This document shows, piece after piece, positions 56,217 to 64,000 of a stretch of DNA of 64,000 nucleotides (position 1 is the first letter of the stretch; each line of letters opens with the position of its first letter). A model generated the notes under the pieces. The model was not told where the DNA came from, made no database searches, and saw nothing but the letters and a program-made list of their open reading frames with translations. A program made the translations under genes and the position numbers. Origin of the DNA: Kitasatospora mediocidica KCTC 9733 (GTDB taxonomy: Bacteria > Actinomycetota > Actinomycetes > Streptomycetales > Streptomycetaceae); NCBI RefSeq assembly GCF_000744225.1, contig NZ_JQLN01000005.1:744001-808000 (forward strand), written 5' to 3'.

Positions 56217-57962
56217 ATGCGCAACGGCGCCAAGACCGCCATCGTCAGTTCCGTACTGGTTGCGATGGTCGGAGCCGGCGGGTACGGGGCGTACAGCCTG
56301 GTCGGCACGGACTCCAAGAGCGCCGCCAAGGGCCCCAAGGCCCGCACGGTGGTCGCCGAGGCACCCTCCGCGGACCTCGCAGCCTCCGGCGCGGCCGCCT
56401 TCCTGGCCGACTGGGCCAAGGGCGACCTGGCCGGCGCCTCCCAGCTCACGGACGACCCGCAGAACGCGCTGACCGCGCTGACCGCCTTCCAGGACAAGGT
56501 CAAGCCGAGCGCGCTGACCCTGGTCGCCGGCGGCCCCGCGACGCCCGCCGCGTTCGCCTCGGCCACCGCCGCGCCGTCCTCCTCCGCCTCCCCCGCGGCG
56601 CCCGCGAGCGCCTCCGCCGCCGCCTCCCCCAGCGCCGCCGCCTCGGCCGCCCCGGCCAACCAGGTGCTGCTGAGCTACCGCTCCAAGGCCGAGTTCGCCA
56701 ACACCACCAACGTCTGGCAGTACACCGGCTACCTGGGCCTGGTGAAGATGAGCGACGGCACGGCCGCCGTGCACTGGGCGCCGACGGTGATCAACCCGCA
56801 GCTGGGCCCGGGCGAGACCATCACCACCCAGCCGGTCTTCTCCCCGCCGACCAGCGTGGTCGACCGCAACGGCAAGTCCCTGGCGGCCTTCCCCTCGCTC
56901 TCCCAGATCCTGGCGAAGTACCAGCAGGGCACCTCGGTCGGTGACCCGGCCGACGCCGGCACCGGCGTGGTGATCACCGACGACAGCGGCAAGAAGGCGC
57001 CCCAGCCGCTCTTCACCATCGCCGCCCCGAAGCCCGGCAAGCCGTTCAAGCTGACCATCGACGCCACCCTGCAGTCCGCGGCCGAACAGGCCGTCAAGGC
57101 GCAGTACGCCAAGGGCACCCCGGCCGGGGCGGTCGCCATCGAGCCGAGCACCGGAAACGTGCTGGCCGTCGCCAACGCCCCCGCCACCGGCTTCAACACC
57201 GCCTTCCAGGGCAAGAACGCCCCGGGCTCGACGATGAAGGTGATCACCGCCACGGCCCTGCTGGAAGCCGGGCTGGACCCGAACGCCACGATGCCCTGCC
57301 CGGCCACCGTGACCACCGGCCAGACGATCAAGAACGACTTCGACGGCGACCACCTGGACTTCACCTTCGCCCACGACTTCGCGATCTCCTGCAACACCGC
57401 CTTCATCAAGCAGGCGACCACGTCCCTCAAGTCCGGCACCCTGGCCGCCACCGCGCAGGACGTCTTCGGCATCGGCCCGGCCTGGAAGACCGGCTTCCCC
57501 AGCGCCGACGGCGTGGTCCCGCCGGCCGGCCAGAGCAAGGACGAGACGGCCGTCGAGTACATCGGCCAGGGCAACGTGCTGATGAACCCGCTGGCGATGG
57601 CCTCGGTCGCGGCGACCGTGCAGAACGGCACCTTCAAGCAGCCGATCCTGGTCCCCGGGCTCCCGCAGGTCGCCGCCGCCCGTCAGCTCAGCCCGGACGT
57701 GCTGACCAAGCTGCGAACCCTGATGGCCGGCACCACCCAGGCGAGCCTGGACGGCACCGCGGCCAAGGCGATGGCCGGGCTGAGCGGCGACATCGGCGCC
57801 AAGACCGGCACCGCCGAGGTCACCGGCAAGCCCACCAACAGCTGGTTCACCGCGTTCCGCGACAACCTGGCGGTCTCCGTCGAGGTGATCGGCGGCGGCT
57901 TCGGCGCCGACGCGGCGGCGCCGGCGGCGGCCGAGGTGCTCAAGATCGGCAACAAGGGCTGA
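56217..57962 (+). CDS. Penicillin-binding protein, class B-like transpeptidase
   Basis: This 581-residue protein has a signal anchor (AIVSSVLVAMVGAGGYGAYS), an N-terminal NTF2-like domain of the MecA-N type (AAFLADWAKGDLAGASQL) interrupted by an Ala/Ser/Pro stretch, and a transpeptidase domain. The active-site motifs are all there: SxxK in PGSTMKVITA, SxN in FAISCNTAFI, and KTG in IGAKTGTAEVTG. It probably crosslinks peptidoglycan. It is downstream of pmt on the same strand after a 125-bp gap. Confidence 0.93.
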   Translation: MRNGAKTAIVSSVLVAMVGAGGYGAYSLVGTDSKSAAKGPKARTVVAEAPSADLAASGAAAFLADWAKGDLAGASQLTDDPQNALTALTAFQDKVKPSALTLVAGGPATPAAFASATAAPSSSASPAAPASASAAASPSAAASAAPANQVLLSYRSKAEFANTTNVWQYTGYLGLVKMSDGTAAVHWAPTVINPQLGPGETITTQPVFSPPTSVVDRNGKSLAAFPSLSQILAKYQQGTSVGDPADAGTGVVITDDSGKKAPQPLFTIAAPKPGKPFKLTIDATLQSAAEQAVKAQYAKGTPAGAVAIEPSTGNVLAVANAPATGFNTAFQGKNAPGSTMKVITATALLEAGLDPNATMPCPATVTTGQTIKNDFDGDHLDFTFAHDFAISCNTAFIKQATTSLKSGTLAATAQDVFGIGPAWKTGFPSADGVVPPAGQSKDETAVEYIGQGNVLMNPLAMASVAATVQNGTFKQPILVPGLPQVAAARQLSPDVLTKLRTLMAGTTQASLDGTAAKAMAGLSGDIGAKTGTAEVTGKPTNSWFTAFRDNLAVSVEVIGGGFGADAAAPAAAEVLKIGNKG

Positions 57963-57983
57963 CGCCCTGCGGGACCGCCGCCG

Positions 57984-59570
57984 TCACTGCTTCCCGTAGA
58001 CGGCGGCGATGTTGTCCTGGGCCGGGTGGGTCTTGCCGGCCGGCCCGGCGGCGAAGGTCCGCAGCAGGGTCTCGGTGACCTTCTGGGTGAGCGCGCCGGC
58101 CTTGGCGTCCATCGCGTGGTCGTCGCCGGACGAGCCGTCGCCGGTCGCGTCCAGCGCCTCCACCCAGCGCATGGTCCCGCTGGCGAAGACGCCGGAGCCG
58201 CTGGGGGTGGTGTAGTACACGCTGTCGCTGAAGCTCTTGCGGCCCTCGCAGGTGACCGGGGAGTGCGCCAGGATCTCGATCGGCTTGGGCGTGGGCCAGC
58301 CGGTGTTCACCCGGTCGTACTCGACGCCCACCAGGTGCGGGAAGCTGTCACCGGCCTGCACGCCGCTGCCCTCGAAGAGCCAGTGACCGGGGTTGGTCAC
58401 CACGTACGGCGCGTCGACGGGGTAGCCGTCGTAGATCACGCCGAGCAGCGAGCTCTCCGGGTCGGCGCCCGGGGCGACCCGGAAGTCGTTGGTCGGCGGG
58501 TGGCCGGCCGTGAAGCCGGGGTCGTCCTTGTAGGAGGTCTTGTAGCAGACCACCGTCCGGTCCGGACCGATCGGCGAGGCCTCGTAGCGGACCCGCCGGA
58601 AGCAGCAGTTGGCGCCGAGGATGGCGAGGTTGGTACCGGCGTCGCGGGCGGCGGTGACGTTCGCACGCTGCTCGGGCGACCAGTACTCGTCGTGGCCGAG
58701 CGAGATCACGGCGGCGGCGCCGCTCAGCAGCTTCGGGTCGCCGGCCAGGTCGATGTTGGTGGTGTAGGCGAGGGGCAGGCCGAGCCGCTCGGCCAGGGCG
58801 ATCAGCGGGGTCTCGTAGACCATGAAGAGCCCGGCGCCGCTGTACTCCTCGTACGGACGGTCGAAGGAGGTCACCAGCGAGCGGGTCGGGTAGCCGCCGC
58901 TCGGCCCGTTGTAGAGGTTGTAGCCGCCCCAGGTGTTGTACGCCTGCCAGGTGGCGACCGCGTTGACGATGACGGTCTTCCCGGCGGTACTGGCCGAGCG
59001 GACGGTGAGCGGGATGTAGCGCTGCCCGGCGTTGCCGTCCGCGTCCAGCCGGAACAGGTAACTGCCCTCGGGCCAGCCCGTGGTGTCGACGGTGGTGGAC
59101 TTGGGCCAGCTGGTGGAGACCATCCGGGTCTTCTTGTCGACCGTCCCGGCCGGCTGCCTGCTACCCGGCAGCGCGCCGGACTTCCAGACCAGGCGGGCGC
59201 GCGCGCCGCCGTACCAGCCCATGCGGTAGGCGGAGACGGTGAAGCCGGGCGCGGTGGTGGAGACGTGCAGGGCGACGCCCTCGCCCGGCAGCACGCTCAC
59301 CCGGTCGGCCCAGCCCTCGATCGCCCGGTCGGGGCCCGCGTTGGTGATCCGCCAGTCGGGGTTGCCCGGGCGGGCCGCCTCGCCGGTCGGGCTCGCCGAC
59401 GGCGAGGCGTCGCCCGGGCCGGAGACGTTCTTGTCGGCCGCCGCCGAGGAGGGTGTCCGCGCGCCCGGTCCGCAGGCCGCCAGGCCCGCGCCCGCGGCGG
59501 CCGCCCCGGCCAGTCCGAGGAAGCGGCGCCGACCCGGGCGCCTGCCACCGGAGGACTGCTGCTCGGCCAT
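57984..59570 (-). CDS. Tat-exported lipoprotein, N,N-dimethylformamidase-like
   Basis: The N-terminus is a twin-arginine signal with a lipobox (RRPGRRRFLGLAGAAAAGAG, then LAACG). The mature protein matches the N,N-dimethylformamidase beta-subunit-like family: VSAYRMGWYGGARARLVW, NTWGGYNLYNGPSGGYPTRS, FDRPYEEYSGAGLFMVYE, and SLGHDEYWSPEQRANVTAA. In streptomycetes these exported proteins have no proven substrate. The 528-residue length fits. GAGGAG precedes the ATG at 59570. It converges on the penicillin-binding protein gene. Confidence 0.87.
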   Translation of the reverse strand: MAEQQSSGGRRPGRRRFLGLAGAAAAGAGLAACGPGARTPSSAAADKNVSGPGDASPSASPTGEAARPGNPDWRITNAGPDRAIEGWADRVSVLPGEGVALHVSTTAPGFTVSAYRMGWYGGARARLVWKSGALPGSRQPAGTVDKKTRMVSTSWPKSTTVDTTGWPEGSYLFRLDADGNAGQRYIPLTVRSASTAGKTVIVNAVATWQAYNTWGGYNLYNGPSGGYPTRSLVTSFDRPYEEYSGAGLFMVYETPLIALAERLGLPLAYTTNIDLAGDPKLLSGAAAVISLGHDEYWSPEQRANVTAARDAGTNLAILGANCCFRRVRYEASPIGPDRTVVCYKTSYKDDPGFTAGHPPTNDFRVAPGADPESSLLGVIYDGYPVDAPYVVTNPGHWLFEGSGVQAGDSFPHLVGVEYDRVNTGWPTPKPIEILAHSPVTCEGRKSFSDSVYYTTPSGSGVFASGTMRWVEALDATGDGSSGDDHAMDAKAGALTQKVTETLLRTFAAGPAGKTHPAQDNIAAVYGKQ

Positions 59571-59626
59571 GCTGGGCTCCTCGTCGCTGCTGGGGTCGGG
59601 CTCAAGACTTCTTAACCCATCATCAC

Positions 59627-61090
59627 TCAGGACGAGACGGCGACCCCCACGCTCTCGTCCGATGCCTGGGGGTCCGTCGGCGCGCGGCGGCCGGTCCAAC
59701 TCCGGGCGGCCAGCCGGGGCCAGATCGCCAGCACCGCGGGCAGCGCGAGGTACCCGAAACGGCCCGCCGGGGCGAGCATGAAGGCCACCGTGAGCCCGGC
59801 GGCCAGCAGGTCGGCGGCCGCCACGGCCGAGGTCGGCGGACGCAGCACCAGCCGGACCGCAACGGCCGCGCCGCCCAGCACCAGCAGCACGAGTGAGACG
59901 GTGTGGCCGACCGGCCCCAGGTCGGCCAGCACCTTGCCGGGCAACGGACTGCCGGCCGGAGTCTGCACGGCGGCCAGGCCCAGCGGAAAGCGGATCACCT
60001 GGTCCTTGAGCTCCTGGGCCTGGGTGAACAGGAACGGCAGGACCACGGCCCCGCCCGCCAGCAGGCCGGTCAGCGCGGTGCGCGCGGCCGGCCGCCGACC
60101 GTACAGCCGCCAGACCAGCAGGACGGCCACCGGCAGGGCGGGCCAGGCGGTCCACTTCAGGGTGCAGGCGAGCGCCAGCACGAGCCCGGCGGCGATCGTC
60201 CGGTCCCGGGCGGCCAGCGCCATGGCCAGGCAGCAGACGCCGATCAGCGGCAGGTCCACCCCGCCGACCGCCAGCGTGAGCGCGATCAGCGGCGACCCGG
60301 TGAGCACTCCCAGCGGCATCAGCGGCGAGGAGTCGCGGCCCGGTCTGAGCAGCCGCCAGCTGACGACCAGGCAACCGAGGAAGGTGAGGGCGAACCAGAT
60401 CCGCGCGTCCCCCAGCACCAGGGCGACCGGGTTGCCCGAGCCGAGCAGGGCTCGGGGCATGCCGAAGAGCGTCATGCTGGGCAGGTACGGGTTGAAGTCG
60501 GTGACCCGCACCGGGTGCGCCAGGTACGGACTTCCGGTGTGCAGCAGCAGCCGGGCCGAGCGCTCGACCACCATCACCTCGGACTGGTGACGGCCCTGCG
60601 CCGCCAGCACGCCGAGCGGCAGCAGGACGGCGCCGAACAGCGCGATCCCGGCCGCCACCCGTCCGGCGAAGCGTCGCGGCAGCACGCAGGCGGCCAGGCC
60701 GGCCAACAGGTAGGCGGGGGCCGCGACCATCCCCCAGAGCTTCTGGTTGGGCAGGTTGGAGACCAACGGGAAGGCCGCCGCCCAACCCGCGGCGATCAGA
60801 GCGCCGATCAGGTGAACGAGGCGCCGGTCCGCGAGGCCGGCGGCCCGGGCCGCGAGCCGCTCGATCAGCGGCACCCGCCCCTGCGGACGCTGCCTCTGGT
60901 CGGCGCTGTCGTTGGGCCGTTGCCGGGGAATCCCCGCCAACGGGTGCCGCTCGGTCCCGGCCTGCGGCCGGTGGCCTGCCGGGTGCGCCCCGGGATGCCG
61001 AACGGACCGTCCGGAGTGCGGCTGCGCGCTGCGCCGCCGGCCGAAGCGGCCGCGACGGCGGGGCGCTCCGGAGGTACGGGTGGTCACCAT
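59627..61090 (-). CDS. GT87/DUF2029-like polytopic membrane protein
   Basis: After about 85 basic, low-complexity residues the protein has ten or more membrane helices, with VTDFNPYLPSMTLFGMPRAL, the conserved acidic residue in VGGVDLPLIGVCCLAMAL, and CTLKWTAWPALPVAVLL. The layout resembles GT87 (polyprenyl-phosphate-sugar-dependent) mannosyltransferases of actinobacteria. The assignment is by fold and a few motifs only. A later start, near GRVPLIERLAARAAGLAD, is possible. It lies 56 bp upstream of the DMFase-like gene. Confidence 0.7.
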   Translation of the reverse strand: MVTTRTSGAPRRRGRFGRRRSAQPHSGRSVRHPGAHPAGHRPQAGTERHPLAGIPRQRPNDSADQRQRPQGRVPLIERLAARAAGLADRRLVHLIGALIAAGWAAAFPLVSNLPNQKLWGMVAAPAYLLAGLAACVLPRRFAGRVAAGIALFGAVLLPLGVLAAQGRHQSEVMVVERSARLLLHTGSPYLAHPVRVTDFNPYLPSMTLFGMPRALLGSGNPVALVLGDARIWFALTFLGCLVVSWRLLRPGRDSSPLMPLGVLTGSPLIALTLAVGGVDLPLIGVCCLAMALAARDRTIAAGLVLALACTLKWTAWPALPVAVLLVWRLYGRRPAARTALTGLLAGGAVVLPFLFTQAQELKDQVIRFPLGLAAVQTPAGSPLPGKVLADLGPVGHTVSLVLLVLGGAAVAVRLVLRPPTSAVAAADLLAAGLTVAFMLAPAGRFGYLALPAVLAIWPRLAARSWTGRRAPTDPQASDESVGVAVSS

Positions 61091-61149
61091 GGGGGAAGGT
61101 TATGGCCGCCGAGTGCCCGCTGTCCTCACACTGCGGGGGCTAGCCAAAC

Positions 61150-61180
61150 GCGGCCGGAAGCAGCTAGGGCCTCCGGCCGC
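61150..61180 (-). terminator. Terminator of the RodA/PBP2 operon
   Basis: A 9-bp perfect stem (61150-61158 with 61172-61180) and 13-nt loop begin 10 nt past the stop codon. Confidence 0.65.
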
Positions 61181-61190
61181 TCCGCAACTG

Positions 61191-62690
61191 TCAGTGATCT
61201 TGGAGCACGGCCTGCATCACCGATTTGGCGATCGGCGCGGCGAGCCCGCCGCCGGTGACGTCGGTGGCGTTACTGTCAGCGATCACCACGGCCACCGCGA
61301 CCGGCGGGACGGCGGAGGATCCGGCGGGCTTGGCCCACGAGATGAACCACGCGTACGGCGTACCCGAGTTGTCCACCCCGTGCTGCGCGGTACCGGTCTT
61401 GCCGCCGACCGTGGCACCGCTGATCCGGGCGTTGCGTCCGGTGCCGTTGTCCACCACGTCGGTCATCAGCTGCTGGACCTGCCCGGCCACCGCCGGGCTC
61501 ATCGCCTGCTTGTAGGTGCTCGGCTTCATCACCTGGACCGTGGTGCCGTCGGACTTCGTCAGCTTGTCCACAAGCTGTGGATACATCACCGTGCCGTTGT
61601 TGGCGACGCCCGCCGCGACCATCGCCATCACCAGCGGGGTCGCCGCGGTGTCGAACTGACCGATCGAGGAGAGCGCGACCTGCGACTGGTTCATCCGGGT
61701 GTCGAAGTTGCTCCGGGCGGCCCGGACCGGGATGTCGAGCTTGGCGTCGTTGAAACCGAAGTTCTCGGCCATCGCGGTCATCTTGTCCAGCCCGGTCTGC
61801 ACGCCCAGGTAGCCCAGCACGCTGTTGCAGGACAGCACCATCGCGGTGTCGAGCGACAGGCCCGACCGGTCGCAGGCGGTGGTGTCGTTGACCAGCGTGG
61901 TGGTGGTGCCCGGCAGTACGTACGGCGACGGGGCGCCGGTGGGCGCGTTGATGTCGGTCACCGTCCCGTTCGCCAGCGCGGCCGCCGCGGTGACCACCTT
62001 GAACGTCGAACCGGGCGGATAGGTCTGGCGCAGCGCCCGGTTGAGCATCGGCTGGTTGGTGTCGGCCTGCAAGGCGTTCCAGGCGTTCTGGTCGGCGGCG
62101 GTGGAGCCGGCGAAGGACCCGGGGTCGTAACTGGGGGTGCTGGCCAGCGCGAGGATCCGGCCGGTGCTCGGCTCGATCGCGGCCACCGCGCCCTTCTGGT
62201 TGCCCAGTCCCTGCATCGCGGCCTGCTGGGCCGCCTTGCTGATGGTGGTGTAGACGTCGCCGCCGGGGTTCTGCTTGCGCGAGATCTCGTCCCACAGCGC
62301 CCAGCCGGCCAGCCGGTTGTCGGTCCCGGAGAGCAGGCTGTCCTCGGTGCCCTCCAACTGGGTGTTGCCGTAGATCTGCGAGGAGAAGCCGGTCACGGCG
62401 GCGAACTGCGAACCGTCGGTGTAGGTCCGCTTGTAGTCGAACCGCCCGCCGGTGGGCGCCGATCCGGTGACCGGCGCGGCGCCGACCAGGATGTTGCCGC
62501 GCGGCTGGGCGTAGCGCTCGATCGCGGTGCGCTGGTTGGCCGCGTTGTCGTCGTACGCCTTGGCCTGGAACACCTGGACCCAGGTGGCCTGGCCGGCCAG
62601 CGCCAGGATCAGGACCAGGCAGAACATCCCGGCCCGGCGGCCGGTGGTCGAGATGCCGTGGCGTCGCTGGGGGTTGCGGGGCTTGGCCAT
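61191..62690 (-). CDS. pbpA: Class B penicillin-binding protein (PBP2/PbpA type)
   Basis: This 499-residue protein has one N-terminal membrane helix (AGMFCLVLILALAGQATWVQ), a dimerisation domain, and a transpeptidase domain with SxxK in YPPGSTFKVVTA, SxN in MVLSCNSVLGYL and KTG in VGGKTGTAQHGV. It pairs with the SEDS glycosyltransferase encoded just upstream: the stop TGA and start ATG share one base (TGATG), so translation is coupled. Together they form a peptidoglycan polymerase/crosslinker, active in growth or sporulation septation. Confidence 0.94.
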   Translation of the reverse strand: MAKPRNPQRRHGISTTGRRAGMFCLVLILALAGQATWVQVFQAKAYDDNAANQRTAIERYAQPRGNILVGAAPVTGSAPTGGRFDYKRTYTDGSQFAAVTGFSSQIYGNTQLEGTEDSLLSGTDNRLAGWALWDEISRKQNPGGDVYTTISKAAQQAAMQGLGNQKGAVAAIEPSTGRILALASTPSYDPGSFAGSTAADQNAWNALQADTNQPMLNRALRQTYPPGSTFKVVTAAAALANGTVTDINAPTGAPSPYVLPGTTTTLVNDTTACDRSGLSLDTAMVLSCNSVLGYLGVQTGLDKMTAMAENFGFNDAKLDIPVRAARSNFDTRMNQSQVALSSIGQFDTAATPLVMAMVAAGVANNGTVMYPQLVDKLTKSDGTTVQVMKPSTYKQAMSPAVAGQVQQLMTDVVDNGTGRNARISGATVGGKTGTAQHGVDNSGTPYAWFISWAKPAGSSAVPPVAVAVVIADSNATDVTGGGLAAPIAKSVMQAVLQDH

Positions 62691-64000
62691 CAGGTTTCCT
62701 CCGGGGCCGACGGGCGGCGGGCGCTGTCGCTCATCCGGACCAGCAGGGCGACGATGATCCAGTTGGTCACCACCGAGGAGCCGCCCTGAGCGATGAACGG
62801 CAGCGTCAGCCCGGTCAGCGGAATCAGGTCCAGCACGCCGCCGGCCACCACGAAGACCTGGATGGCGATCAGCGCCGCGAGCCCGATCGCCAGCAGCCTG
62901 CCGAACGGGTCCCGCAGCGCGATCCCGGTCCTGACGCCGCGGGAGACCAGCAGGGCGTACAGCAGGAAGAGGGCGACCAGGCCGACCAGGCCGAGCTCCT
63001 CGCCGATCGTGGCCAGGATGAAGTCGGACTTCGCGGCGAACCCGATCAGGATCGAGTGGCCGAGCCCCAGGCCGGTGCCGAGGATGCCGCCGGCCGCGAA
63101 GGCGAAGAGCGACTGGGCGATCTGGTTGGCCCCCTGACCGGCCGCGATGCTGGCCAACGGGTGCAACCAGTCGACCACCCGGCTGTGCACGTGCGGCGAG
63201 AGCCAGCCCACCGTCACGGCGCCCACCGAGGCGAGCAGCAGGCCGATGGTGATCCAGCCACTGCGGGCGGTGGCCACGTACAGCATCACCACGAAGAGGC
63301 CGAAGAGCAGCAGCGAGGTGCCGAGGTCGGTCTCCAGCACCAGCACCCCGACGAAGGCGGCCCAGACCAGCAGCACCGGACCGATGACCCGGCCGCGCGG
63401 CAGCTGCCAGCGCCAGATCTGCCGGCCCGTCAGCGCGAGCGAGTCGCGGTGCACGGCGAGGTAGGCGGCGAAGAAGACCGCCAGCAGGATCTTGGCGAAC
63501 TCGCCCGGCTGGAAGGAGAACGGGCCGATCGTGACCCAGATCCGCGAGCCGTACACCGGGGGGAAGAAGATCGGCAGGATCAGCAGCACCAGCGCCGCCA
63601 GGGCGCCGATGTAGGCGTAGCGCTGCAGGAGCCGGTGGTCGCGCAGCACCACGATCACAGCCAGGAAGAGCGCCACCCCGAGCGTGGACCAGAGCAGTTG
63701 GGTGGGCGCCGCGTGGTTGCTCGGAGTAGCGCGGTCCAGCCGGTAGATGACGACCAGTCCGATCCCGTTCAACAGGATCGCCAGCGGCAGCAGCAGTGGA
63801 TCCGCGTACCTGGCCTTCCACCGGATCACGCCGTGCGCCACCAGGGCGAGCCCGGCCAGCGCCGCGCCGTAGGAGGCCGCGTCGGACGGCGCCCGGCCGT
63901 CGATGTTGACGCCCACCTCGACGTAGCCGAAGACGGCGATCGCGACCGCGGCCAGCACCAGGACCAGTTCGACATTGCGGCCGGACCTGACCTGACCGAC
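62690..64000 (-). CDS. SEDS glycosyltransferase RodA/FtsW, 5' end outside the window
   Basis: This polytopic protein polymerises lipid II. The visible 436 residues contain the SEDS motifs: PVYGSRIWVTIGPFSFQPGE, FAKILLAVFFAAYLAVHRDS, VLETDLGTSLLLFGLF, GQGANQIAQSLFAFAAGG, SDFILATIGEELGLVGLVAL and PLTGLTLPFIAQGGSS. The frame runs off the window end (VGQVRSGRNVELVLVLAAV), so the true start is further on. It is coupled to pbpA. Whether it is RodA or an FtsW paralogue cannot be settled from sequence alone. Confidence 0.94.
   Translation of the reverse strand, partial: VGQVRSGRNVELVLVLAAVAIAVFGYVEVGVNIDGRAPSDAASYGAALAGLALVAHGVIRWKARYADPLLLPLAILLNGIGLVVIYRLDRATPSNHAAPTQLLWSTLGVALFLAVIVVLRDHRLLQRYAYIGALAALVLLILPIFFPPVYGSRIWVTIGPFSFQPGEFAKILLAVFFAAYLAVHRDSLALTGRQIWRWQLPRGRVIGPVLLVWAAFVGVLVLETDLGTSLLLFGLFVVMLYVATARSGWITIGLLLASVGAVTVGWLSPHVHSRVVDWLHPLASIAAGQGANQIAQSLFAFAAGGILGTGLGLGHSILIGFAAKSDFILATIGEELGLVGLVALFLLYALLVSRGVRTGIALRDPFGRLLAIGLAALIAIQVFVVAGGVLDLIPLTGLTLPFIAQGGSSVVTNWIIVALLVRMSDSARRPSAPEET

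Overview
The window is a 64 kb piece of very G+C-rich chromosome from an actinomycete of the Streptomyces/Kitasatospora type. This rests on the high G+C content, frequent GTG starts, and a housekeeping order that I recognise from streptomycete cores: mazG, a SurA-like lipoprotein, mfd, ppc, pth, rplY, prs, glmU, the gal operon, ABC-F, ispE, rsmA, tatD, rsmI and pmt. I ran no searches, so the species is not determined. Most genes are on the minus strand.

0-13.8 kb holds a decayed cytochrome P450, a short Rossmann-fold protein, mazG, a SurA-like lipoprotein, a Ser/Thr kinase translationally coupled to a small membrane protein, an orphan N-6 DNA methylase facing a DUF4352-type lipoprotein across an operator-rich gap, mfd, and a DivIVA-like coiled-coil protein. 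13.9-18.9 kb is a divergent locus of SUKH-superfamily and nucleotide-deaminase-fold proteins, related to polymorphic-toxin/immunity families; one of its genes carries two apparent frameshifts. 18.9-30.6 kb is mostly core: a NarL-type sensor kinase, ppc, pth, rplY, prs, glmU, tRNA-Gln, and a fatty-acid desaturase with a perfect palindromic operator followed by a TetR regulator. 30.6-36.7 kb has a MarR regulator resembling TamR, two LuxR-type response regulators (one without the phospho-acceptor Asp), the galT-galE-galK operon with a strong promoter, and tRNA-Thr.

36.9-45.3 kb is the most accessory-looking stretch: an MFS transporter with a 12-bp tandem repeat, then six minus-strand genes of type VII secretion character. 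These are a WXG-like protein, a PPE-like glycine/proline-rich protein, a mycosin protease, a second small WXG-like protein, a WXG-fused DUF1023-type alpha/beta hydrolase, and a membrane-anchored protein overlapping the hydrolase gene. Parts of this block are visibly poorer in G+C (47-58% in lines counted by hand, against about 78% in an adjacent stretch). I read it as a probable secreted effector/immunity module with its protease; no secretion-machine (Ecc) genes lie in the window.

45.6-64 kb returns to core genes: a frameshifted FUSC-family membrane protein, ABC-F, ispE, rsmA and tatD (without the rpf gene often found between tatD and rsmA), a zinc-ribbon protein, rsmI, and a divergent protein O-mannosyltransferase that looks leaderless. 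A cell-wall cluster follows: a penicillin-binding protein, a Tat/lipoprotein of the N,N-dimethylformamidase-like family, a GT87-like membrane protein, and a PBP2-RodA/FtsW pair cut by the window edge. Strong perfect hairpins separate most transcription units and support the boundaries given.
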